A stretch of DNA of 15,094 nt from an uncultured Eubacterium sp. (lineage in GTDB: Bacteria > Bacillota > Clostridia > Peptostreptococcales > Anaerovoracaceae), in contig CAMOGZ010000011.1 of assembly GCA_946614405.1 (NCBI GenBank), positions 1-15,094 on the forward strand. The letters are read 5' to 3'. The notes beneath the pieces are model-generated. The model saw only the letters and a list, made by a program, of their open reading frames with translations. It was not told where the DNA came from and did not search any database. Within the stretch, counting starts at the first letter, position 1. Every line of letters starts with the position of its first letter. Both the position numbers and the translations under genes were made by a program. Below are positions 6,840-14,084 of this stretch, piece after piece.

Positions 6840-8711
6840 ATGCTGTTTGAGAGGATCTCCTATCCTGACGATTTCCCCATCCACATCACCATCGCAGAGA
6901 TCGACGACTACCCGATCCACTATCACCAGGACATCGAGTTCGTCTGCGTCCTGAAGGGGGAGGTAAAACTGAAGAACGGCTACTGCCACTATGTGCTGAA
7001 GGAGGGTGACACCTTCACCAACTCCGGTCATGAGGTCCACAGCCTCGCTTCCACTGGGGAAGAGAATGTGGTGGCCCTGATCCAGATCAGTACCCGCTTC
7101 TTCTCCCAGTATTTCCCCGACCTGAGCAAGTCATGCTACCGCACCTACAGCAACAAAGCCCACACGCCCCGTCATGACAATCTCCGGGAGAAGCTATTGC
7201 AGATCCTGCTGCGCTACTGCACCAAGAGCTTCAGCTACAAGACAGAGTGCACCTATCTGATGGTGGATACCATCCGGTATCTGGAGAAGTATTTCAACCT
7301 CTTCGCCTTTGAGGGGGACATGGTGGTGAACTTCGAGGACGGAAACCCCGTGGCAACGGAGCGCATCAGCCGCATCATCAGCTACATATACCAGCATTAT
7401 ACGGAGAAGATCACCCTGCAGGATCTGTCGGACATGGAGCACCTCAGCACATTTTACCTGTCCCATATCATCAAGAGCTGCACCGGGATGAACTTCCGGG
7501 AATTTCTGTGCTTTGCCCGTGTGGAATGGTCGGAGATCGATCTTCTGGACACCAACAAGAAGATCAGCCGCATCGCCCATGACGTGGGATTCTCCACCAC
7601 CGCATATTATGAGAAATATTTCAAGAAGTGGTTCCGGGAGACGCCTCAGGAGCACCGGGACCGCTGCCAGCCTCTGGTGAAGAGCGACCTTCACCCGGAG
7701 GTGATCCGGGAGACGCCGCCCAACAGCGCCATCCGTCTGATCCGGGACACTCTGTCATCCTTCGATGCCCAGAAGAGCAGCACCTCCGTGATCAACAGCC
7801 TGAAACTGGAGGTCAACCTGGATGCAGAAGCGGAGATCCTTCGCCACATCGATCCCGAGCTGGAGATCCAGGTGACCTGCGCGGATCTGCGGGCGCTGAA
7901 CTGCCATCTCACGGGACGTCTGCAGGATCTCCATCCTGACATGGTGACGATCCTGGCATCGGATATCGACAAGTCTGCTGAGATAGAGCAGCTGAAACAG
8001 ACCCTCAGCCGGGCAGGCTTTGTGGTGCGGGTCCAGAACCAGATGCTGCCCCGCCCCACCTTTTCCTATGCCAATGATTCCCTGGCGCTGCCCATCGACC
8101 TCTTCAGCAGGAGGATCCACGGGGAAGATTCCCACCTGACCCTGCGCCTCCGGGACTACGGAGACATGGACAGCACCCTGAAGGGAATGCCGGCGCTGCT
8201 GACTTCCCGGGGGATCCGGAAGCCCTCCTTCTACGGATATCAGCTTCTGTCCCTGGCCCGGGGCGAGCTCATCGCCTGGGGCAAGCAGTACTGCGTGATC
8301 CGGAGACCTTCGACCGCAGGGGAAGTCCCCTCCTTCGTGATGATCGCATACAATGAGAATGACGCCATGCAGAGCATGTGCGTTAATGAGACCACGGCCC
8401 ACCAGGCCAAGCAGATCCTGAACGATTTCAATGATGAGATCGATCTGAACGTCAGTCTCACTCTGGAGCCCGGAATGTATTCCATCGTCCGGTATTCCAT
8501 GGGCCGGGAAAAGAACCTCTTTTCCTACGCTGCGGCTCTGGACTTCCGGGAAGAGATGTCCCTGGCCAACCATTTTCCGGAGCTGATCTACACCGAGCCC
8601 GACATTGACATCTGCATGGAGGATGTCCGGACCATGATCAACATCCGCTTCGCCATGAAGGGCCCCGGCCTGCAGGTGGCCGTGATCCGGCCGAAAGGAG
8701 GTAACCTATGA
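6840..8711 (+). CDS. AraC-family regulator: cupin sensor, HTH and C-terminal GH39-like remnant
   Basis: A 623-residue protein, about twice the usual AraC length. Residues 10-70 form a cupin-type ligand pocket (PIHYHQDIEF, then KEGDTFTNSGHEVHSL). The double helix-turn-helix domain spans about 175-277 (ITLQDLSDMEHLSTFYLSHIIK and ISRIAHDVGFSTTAYYEKYFKKWF, in part). The remaining ~340 residues resemble the C-terminal part of family-39 glycosidases as found fused to AraC domains: SRGIRKPSFYGYQLLSLARGE, a YNEN segment, and LEPGMYSIVRYSMGREKNLF. The acid/base region of the TIM barrel seems to be missing, so a ligand-binding rather than catalytic role is likely. Start at ATG 6840 follows AAGGAAGG. 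It diverges from the glycyl radical operon, its probable target, and its TGA overlaps the next start (ATGA). The regulator call is firm; the GH39 call is by eye. Confidence 0.88.
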   Translation: MLFERISYPDDFPIHITIAEIDDYPIHYHQDIEFVCVLKGEVKLKNGYCHYVLKEGDTFTNSGHEVHSLASTGEENVVALIQISTRFFSQYFPDLSKSCYRTYSNKAHTPRHDNLREKLLQILLRYCTKSFSYKTECTYLMVDTIRYLEKYFNLFAFEGDMVVNFEDGNPVATERISRIISYIYQHYTEKITLQDLSDMEHLSTFYLSHIIKSCTGMNFREFLCFARVEWSEIDLLDTNKKISRIAHDVGFSTTAYYEKYFKKWFRETPQEHRDRCQPLVKSDLHPEVIRETPPNSAIRLIRDTLSSFDAQKSSTSVINSLKLEVNLDAEAEILRHIDPELEIQVTCADLRALNCHLTGRLQDLHPDMVTILASDIDKSAEIEQLKQTLSRAGFVVRVQNQMLPRPTFSYANDSLALPIDLFSRRIHGEDSHLTLRLRDYGDMDSTLKGMPALLTSRGIRKPSFYGYQLLSLARGELIAWGKQYCVIRRPSTAGEVPSFVMIAYNENDAMQSMCVNETTAHQAKQILNDFNDEIDLNVSLTLEPGMYSIVRYSMGREKNLFSYAAALDFREEMSLANHFPELIYTEPDIDICMEDVRTMINIRFAMKGPGLQVAVIRPKGGNL

Positions 8712-9004
8712 AGAATTATTCGATCCTTCCCCAAGAGGAAAAGGACGCTCTGGTGGCAAAAGCCAGAGACAAAGGATTTCAGACGGAAACGGACTACGGA
8801 AACTGCATCCAGAGTTGTCTCATCGGACTTCGGGAGGCCTTCCCGGACATAGGGATCACCGAGGATATGATCCGTGGAAGCTTCGGCCTGGCAGGAGGCT
8901 GCGGGTGCTCCCTTCTGGGGACCTGCGGAGCACTCAGCGGCGCTGCCGTGGCCTTTGCCACCGGCATGGTAGCGGAAATGATCGTAAATGGTGAACTGAA
9001 ATAG
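8708..9004 (+). CDS. Short C_GCAxxG_C_C family protein (putative redox protein)
   Basis: A 98-residue protein. Cysteines at 33, 37, 65, 67 and 73 sit in NCIQSC and AGGCGCSLLGTCGALSGA, the pattern of the C_GCAxxG_C_C family (Pfam PF09719), a group of uncertain, probably redox or metal-linked role. Full members run to about 120-150 residues with two more cysteines near the end; this one stops after a single hydrophobic helix (78-93) and lacks that tail. The stop is not near an obvious frameshift and the gene sits cleanly in the operon, so it looks like a natural short form. It starts within the regulator's stop (ATGA) behind AGGAGG at 8696-8701, so it should be well translated and coupled. The next gene begins 17 bp later. 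Confidence 0.75.
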   Translation: MKNYSILPQEEKDALVAKARDKGFQTETDYGNCIQSCLIGLREAFPDIGITEDMIRGSFGLAGGCGCSLLGTCGALSGAAVAFATGMVAEMIVNGELK

Positions 9005-9021
9005 CAGAAAGGACGGAATCT

Positions 9022-10725
9022 ATGAAAGTAGTAGTAATCGGCGGTGTCGCCGGCGGAGCCTCTACGGCAGCCCGCATCCGGCGCCTTGACGAATCCGCAG
9101 AGATCATCATGTTTGAGCGGGGCCAGCACGTGTCTTTTTCCAACTGTGCCCTGCCCTACCATCTGGGAGGCGACGTTCCCGACAGCGAGGACCTGATCAT
9201 GATGGACCCCTGGACTTTCCGCCACTGGCATAACATCGACGCCAGGACCGGCCACGAAGTCCTGGCCATCCACCGGGAAGAAAAGACGGTGGAGGTCCGC
9301 TGTCTGGCCGATGGCAGCATCCTGACAGAATCCTATGACAAGCTGGTGCTGGCACCCGGCGCCCATCCCATTCTTCCTGAGAACATCCCCGGGATCCACG
9401 GGGATAACGTATATACCGTCCGAAACGTTGCGGACATTCAGCGTCTTTCCGCACGCATCGGCCAGTCCGGCAGCGAGAAGGCGGCCGTCGTGGGAGGCGG
9501 ATTCATCGGCATCGAGCTGGCGGAGAACCTGCAGAAGGCAGGCTGCGCCGTATCCGTCATCGAAGGCCTGGACCAGATCCTGGCTCCCTTCGATGAGGAC
9601 ATGGTCCAGATCCTTCACAAGGAGCTCATGGACCAGGGCATCGACCTGCACCTTTCCACTACGGTCACGGCCATCGCAGAGGATCACATCCTCACAGAGC
9701 ACAAAGGCCAGCAGGAGGCGCTTCCGGCAGACCTGGTTGTGATGGCCATCGGCGTTGCACCGGAGACCGCCCTCGCAAAGAAGGCCGGCCTTGCCATCGG
9801 AGAGACCGGCGGGATCTGTGTCAACGAGCACTATCAGACCAGCGATCCTGATATCTATGCTGTGGGAGACGCCATCGAGAGCCGGAACCTGCTCACCGGG
9901 AAACCCGGTCGTCTGGCCCTGGCGGGCCCGGCACAGCGCCAGGCCCGGGCGGCGGCAGATCACATCTGCGGCGTCCCCAGCTGCAACCGGAACCAATTCA
10001 TCGGCTCCTCCTGCATCCGGGTCTTCGGGCAGAACGCGGCATCCACCGGCCTCACGGAGAAGGCATGCCGCAATGCAGGGATCTCCTGCGACAGCGTCCT
10101 GATCTTCCCGGGAGATAAGGTGGGGATCATGCCGGACAGCCATTACATGGCATTCAAGCTGATCTTCGAAGTCCCCTCCGGAAGAGTCCTGGGGGCCCAG
10201 GCCATCGGACAGGGCGATGTCACCAGAAGAGTGGACGTCATCGCGACCCTGATCCTGCAGAAGGGGACCGTGGACGACGTGAAGGAGCTGGAGCTCTGCT
10301 ACTCCCCGGTCTTCGGAACGGCGAAGGATGTCACGAACCTGGCAGGGCTTGTGGCGGGCAACATCCTGGACGGCACCTTCCGTCAGGTCCATGTGGATCA
10401 GGTCCGCAGCCTGGTGGAAAGCGGCGCCTGCATCATCGATGTCCGCGAAGAAGGAGAATATGAAAACGGCCATCTGAGAACCTCCGTGAACATCCCTCTG
10501 AGCCAGCTTCGGGAGCGGCTCTCTGAGATCCCACGGGATGTCCCGGTCTATCTCCACTGCCGCTCCAGCCAGAGAAGCTACTATGCGACGAAGGCTCTGA
10601 TGGGACACGGCTTCGACAATGTCTTCAACATCAGCGGCTCCTTCCTGGGGATCTCCCTTTATGAGTATTACCGGGACAAGACCGAAGGCCGGGAGCCCAT
10701 CGTTACAGAATATAACTTTAGATGA
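9022..10725 (+). CDS. CoA-disulfide / polysulfide reductase with C-terminal rhodanese domain (CoADR-Rhd)
   Basis: A 567-residue flavoprotein. Homologues reduce CoA disulfide, CoA-persulfide or polysulfide with NAD(P)H. The N-terminal FAD motif is VIGGVAGGASTAARIRR (5-21). The single redox cysteine is C42 in SFSNCALPY, the hallmark of the CoADR/NADH oxidase group. The NAD(P)H site is AVVGGGFIGIELAE and the second FAD motif is DIYAVGDAI. YSPVFGTAKD is the typical dimerisation-domain segment. A rhodanese domain (about 460-560) carries a catalytic Cys at 513 in YLHCRSSQRS, so it can probably carry persulfide sulfur; it is not a dead rhodanese. A ribosome binding site (AAAGGA, 9008-9013) precedes the ATG. 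It ends the regulator operon. Whether it serves the glycyl radical pathway or general redox balance is not shown by the sequence. Confidence 0.93.
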   Translation: MKVVVIGGVAGGASTAARIRRLDESAEIIMFERGQHVSFSNCALPYHLGGDVPDSEDLIMMDPWTFRHWHNIDARTGHEVLAIHREEKTVEVRCLADGSILTESYDKLVLAPGAHPILPENIPGIHGDNVYTVRNVADIQRLSARIGQSGSEKAAVVGGGFIGIELAENLQKAGCAVSVIEGLDQILAPFDEDMVQILHKELMDQGIDLHLSTTVTAIAEDHILTEHKGQQEALPADLVVMAIGVAPETALAKKAGLAIGETGGICVNEHYQTSDPDIYAVGDAIESRNLLTGKPGRLALAGPAQRQARAAADHICGVPSCNRNQFIGSSCIRVFGQNAASTGLTEKACRNAGISCDSVLIFPGDKVGIMPDSHYMAFKLIFEVPSGRVLGAQAIGQGDVTRRVDVIATLILQKGTVDDVKELELCYSPVFGTAKDVTNLAGLVAGNILDGTFRQVHVDQVRSLVESGACIIDVREEGEYENGHLRTSVNIPLSQLRERLSEIPRDVPVYLHCRSSQRSYYATKALMGHGFDNVFNISGSFLGISLYEYYRDKTEGREPIVTEYNFR

Positions 10726-10773
10726 TGACATGGATGACGACGACCGATAAGGTCTCAGAATATGGCTCACAGC

Positions 10774-10815
10774 AAAGCCCGGTCTTTTATCATAAAGACC
10801 CGGGCTTTCTTTTTC
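10774..10815 (+). terminator. Intrinsic terminator of the regulator operon
   Basis: AAAGCCCGG-TCTTT pairs with AAAGACCCGGGCTTT across a 6-nt loop with one bulged base, and a T-rich run (10806-10815) follows. It lies about 50 bp past the CoADR stop and separates this operon from the histidine kinase. Confidence 0.85.
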
Positions 10816-10844
10816 AAAAGAATAATGTAATGTTCCCACTTTTA

Positions 10845-10853
10845 TGGTAAAAT
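10845..10853 (+). promoter_or_regulatory. Extended -10 promoter for the histidine kinase
   Basis: TGGTAAAAT is an extended -10 element (TG-n-TAAAAT) 43 bp before ATG 10897, in the AT-rich gap after the terminator. No good -35 is seen at 16-18 bp, which extended -10 promoters can tolerate. Confidence 0.45.
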
Positions 10854-10884
10854 CTTTATATATTGAAGAGTGAGTAATAATGAT

Positions 10885-10890
10885 AGGAAG
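10885..10890 (+). promoter_or_regulatory. Ribosome binding site choosing ATG 10897 over GTG 10870
   Basis: AGGAAG lies 6 nt before ATG 10897. The in-frame GTG at 10870 has its nearest purine run (GAAGA, 10865-10869) directly abutting it, which is too close. Confidence 0.65.
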
Positions 10891-10896
10891 ACTGAT

Positions 10897-13800
10897 ATGA
10901 AAGAGAAGCAACCATTTGAGAAAAATACCAAAGTCCTCCCCATCACCATCACAGCTATCCTGGTGCTCGTGGTGGTCCTGATCATGGGGACCTGGTGGAC
11001 CGGCCGGAATGCGGAACGTTCCACCCAGGAGGCGGTCCGTTCCGTCAGCCTTTTGTATCTGAATGAGCTGGCAGGGCGGCGCGAGCAGGTCATCGCGACC
11101 ACCCTTAAGAATAATATCCGGGACGTGTGGACAGGCGTCGATACCATCACAGAGGAAGACCTCAGTGACAAAGAGCATCTGGAGGCATTCCAGAAGCGCC
11201 TGAAGAAGCTCTACAATCTGGAGCGGTTTGCCTTTGTCGATACCAACGGCCTGATCTATACCTCCACGGGAACGCAGAAGAATATCGATGAGTATGCCTT
11301 CGACTACAAGTCCCTTTCGGCGCCGGATATCTCCATCCATAGTCTGGAGAAGGGCGTCAAGAAGATCGTCATCGCCATTCCCCTGAAACGTGTCTATTTC
11401 AACGGCAAAAGGCTCTCAGTCTGTTTCATGGAAATGGACATGAACACGATGCTTCAGGGGATCTCTCTGGAGCCGAATACCAAGGGCACCACATTCTGCA
11501 ACTTGTACACAACGGACGGCACGGCGCTGACCAACGTAGTCCTGGGCGGACTTGCAAGTGAGGATAATCTGCTGAGCGCTATGAACCAGGCGGATTATGA
11601 GGATAGTTACAGTTACGAGCGGTTCAGTTCCGACTTCCGGAATGCCCGGGAAGGCTTCGTCTCCTTCACCTATCATGGGATCCAGGAGACACTCTACTAT
11701 GTCCCTGTAGACGGAACCGACTGGGTCCTGACCTATCTGATCCGGGAAAGCGTCATTACCGACCAGATCGGTTCCGTCACCCGGAATATGGTCCGCCGGA
11801 GTCTGCTTCAGACTGCCCTTACTGCTCTGGTCCTCTTCCTCATGTTCTGGATCATCATCATGCAGCTCCGTCGCACCTCCAGGCTTGTTCTGGAGCAGGA
11901 GACATCCGAAGCTGCGAACAAAGCCAAGCAGGAAGAGCTTGAACAGCGCCTGGTCCTTCAGGAACAACTTCTGGAGCAGGAAAAGAAACGAGCGCAGCAG
12001 GACAGCATGATCACCGCACTGGCCTCCGACTACCGCAGCGTCTACTTTGTGGACCTGGATACGGACAAGGGGATCTGCTTCCGCGCTGATGGTGACTGGC
12101 CGGGCTCTCTTGCGGAAGGACAGGACTTCCATTATCTGGAGACCTTCCGCCAGTATGCCGAGAAATATGTGGACGAAAGTTACCGCGAGGAATTTCTCCA
12201 GTTTATCCAGCCGGAGAACATCCGCAGCCATCTCCGTGAAAGCAGCGTCATCACCCTCCGCTATCTCCTTCACAAAAGTGACAAGGACTACTATGAAATG
12301 CTGCGTATGGCGGACGTGAATGAAGAAGACAGCAAGGACCACGTCGTAAATGCGGTGGGCGTCAGTTTCTCCGATGTTGACAGTGAAACACGGGAATCCA
12401 TGGCCAAGAATCAGGTCCTCAGTGAGGCGCTGACGGCCGCAGAGGATGCGAACCGCGCCAAGACGGCCTTCCTCTCCAACATGAGCCATGAGATCCGTAC
12501 CCCGATGAACGCCATCATCGGACTGGACAGCATCGCCCTGAACGACCCGACTCTGTCCGATGCCACACGGGGCCATCTGGAGAAGATCGGAAGCTCCGCA
12601 CAGCATCTGCTCACTCTGATCAACGATATTCTGGACATGTCCCGGATCGAATCCGGACGCATGGTCCTTAGAAATGAAGAATTCTCCCTTTCACAGCTTC
12701 TGGAGCAGATCAACACTCTGGTCAGCGGACAGTGCAATGACAAGGGACTGCATTTCAACTGCCATATCAACGGCGACATCGATGAATTCTTCATTGGAGA
12801 TGAGATGAAGATCCGTCAGATCATCATCAATATTCTCAGTAATGCCGTGAAATTCACTCCGGAAGGCGGCAACGTGGACTTCACAGTGGAGCGCACCGCT
12901 CATTTCGAGCATCGGTCCACCCTGCGGTTCACCATACGCGATACCGGAATCGGCATGGAGGAGTCCTTCCTTGACCGGATCTTTGATTCCTTCAGTCAGG
13001 AAGATTCTTCTGCCACGAATAAATACGGAAGCTCAGGCCTGGGCATGGCCATCACCAAGAGTCTGGTGGATATGATGAACGGCACCATCGACGTCCAGAG
13101 CAAGAAGGGCGCCGGAACCACCTTCACCGTCACCCTGACTCTGATGGATGCAGAGAAGAGCGGATTTGAGGAAGAAATTGCCGAGCTTCGCCCGAAGGAA
13201 ATGAAGGTCCTCATCGTCGATGACGACCCGGTCGCCTGCGAGCACGCAAAACTCGTTCTGGAGAAGGTGGGCATCGCATCCGACACCGTGCTTTCCGGCG
13301 AGGAAGCCATTTCTCTGGTCCAGCTGCACCACGCCCGCCGCGATCCTTATAACCTGATCCTGGTGGACTGGAAGATGCCCGGACTGGACGGCGTGGAGAC
13401 CACCCGTGAGATCCGCTCCATCGTGGGCCATGAATCCGCCATCATCATCCTTACCGCCTACCGCTGGGATGAGATCCTGGAAGAAGCCACGGAAGCCGGT
13501 GTCGACAGCTTCCTTTCCAAGCCGCTGTTTGCATCCAACATAATGGAGGAATTCCAGCGTGCTCTGAAACGCAAGACAGCCGCCGTCAAAGAATCGAAGC
13601 CTGAGACCGATCTCACCGGATGCCGCATACTTCTTGCCGAAGACGTGCCCATCAACGCCGAGATCATCGTCATGGTCCTGTCCATGCGGGAGATCCAGGT
13701 GGATCACGCCGAAAACGGCAAGATTGCCGTGGACATGTTCAAAGAACACCCGGAGAACTACTACGACGCGATCCTGATGGATATGCGGATGCCGGAAATG

Positions 13801-13998
13801 GACGGCCTCACCGCCACCAAGACGATCCGCGCTCTGGACCGGCCGGATGCCGCCAGCATCCCCATCATCGCCCTCACCGCAAACGCCTTCGACGAAGACG
13901 TCCAGCGGAGTCTGCAGGCGGGACTAAACGCCCACCTCAGCAAGCCCGTCGAGCCGGATAACCTCTTCGCGACATTAGAGGAACTGATCGACAGATAA
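10897..13998 (+). CDS. Membrane hybrid sensor histidine kinase with two receiver domains
   Basis: 1033 residues from the preferred ATG (1042 from the GTG). Order: transmembrane helix about 15-34; an extracellular sensor of about 265 residues, Cache-like in size and position; a second transmembrane helix about 303-325; a Glu/Gln-rich coiled coil (about 330-370); a PAS-like linker; HisKA with H531 in NMSHEIRTPMN; HATPase_c with N649 (NAVKFTPEGG), DTGIGM and GLGM; receiver 1 with phospho-Asp D824 (LVDWKMPG); receiver 2 with D962 (LMDMRMPEMDG) and a C-terminal LSKP lysine. There is no Hpt or output domain and no response-regulator gene nearby, so the phosphate must go to a distant partner or the receivers regulate the kinase itself. 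The ligand is unknown. It has its own promoter and both flanking terminators isolate it, so a link to the glycyl radical locus is not implied. Confidence 0.93.
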   Translation: MKEKQPFEKNTKVLPITITAILVLVVVLIMGTWWTGRNAERSTQEAVRSVSLLYLNELAGRREQVIATTLKNNIRDVWTGVDTITEEDLSDKEHLEAFQKRLKKLYNLERFAFVDTNGLIYTSTGTQKNIDEYAFDYKSLSAPDISIHSLEKGVKKIVIAIPLKRVYFNGKRLSVCFMEMDMNTMLQGISLEPNTKGTTFCNLYTTDGTALTNVVLGGLASEDNLLSAMNQADYEDSYSYERFSSDFRNAREGFVSFTYHGIQETLYYVPVDGTDWVLTYLIRESVITDQIGSVTRNMVRRSLLQTALTALVLFLMFWIIIMQLRRTSRLVLEQETSEAANKAKQEELEQRLVLQEQLLEQEKKRAQQDSMITALASDYRSVYFVDLDTDKGICFRADGDWPGSLAEGQDFHYLETFRQYAEKYVDESYREEFLQFIQPENIRSHLRESSVITLRYLLHKSDKDYYEMLRMADVNEEDSKDHVVNAVGVSFSDVDSETRESMAKNQVLSEALTAAEDANRAKTAFLSNMSHEIRTPMNAIIGLDSIALNDPTLSDATRGHLEKIGSSAQHLLTLINDILDMSRIESGRMVLRNEEFSLSQLLEQINTLVSGQCNDKGLHFNCHINGDIDEFFIGDEMKIRQIIINILSNAVKFTPEGGNVDFTVERTAHFEHRSTLRFTIRDTGIGMEESFLDRIFDSFSQEDSSATNKYGSSGLGMAITKSLVDMMNGTIDVQSKKGAGTTFTVTLTLMDAEKSGFEEEIAELRPKEMKVLIVDDDPVACEHAKLVLEKVGIASDTVLSGEEAISLVQLHHARRDPYNLILVDWKMPGLDGVETTREIRSIVGHESAIIILTAYRWDEILEEATEAGVDSFLSKPLFASNIMEEFQRALKRKTAAVKESKPETDLTGCRILLAEDVPINAEIIVMVLSMREIQVDHAENGKIAVDMFKEHPENYYDAILMDMRMPEMDGLTATKTIRALDRPDAASIPIIALTANAFDEDVQRSLQAGLNAHLSKPVEPDNLFATLEELIDR

Positions 13999-14037
13999 AT
14001 AACTGGTGCTGATACGCAGATCAGCTTATTCTGCAGT

Positions 14038-14073
14038 AAAAAACTGCCGCGTGGGTCTCACGCGGCAGTTTTT
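14038..14073. terminator. Bidirectional terminator between the histidine kinase and pgi
   Basis: A 15-bp perfect stem, AAAAACTGCCGCGTG with its complement, around a 5-nt loop (14054-14058). The A5/T5 ends give a U-tract on both strands, so it serves both converging genes: 40 bp past the kinase stop and 12 bp past the pgi stop. Confidence 0.92.
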
Positions 14074-14084
14074 CGTTAACGAAT

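Noticed and set aside
10870..10896. GTG start for the histidine kinase
   Set aside because: The ATG at 10897 has a better spaced ribosome binding site and the first transmembrane helix is complete from there.
8794..11340. An 848-codon minus-strand open frame across three plus-strand features
   Set aside because: It runs antisense to the C_GCAxxG protein, CoADR and the kinase and crosses a clear terminator, with no domain in its translation.
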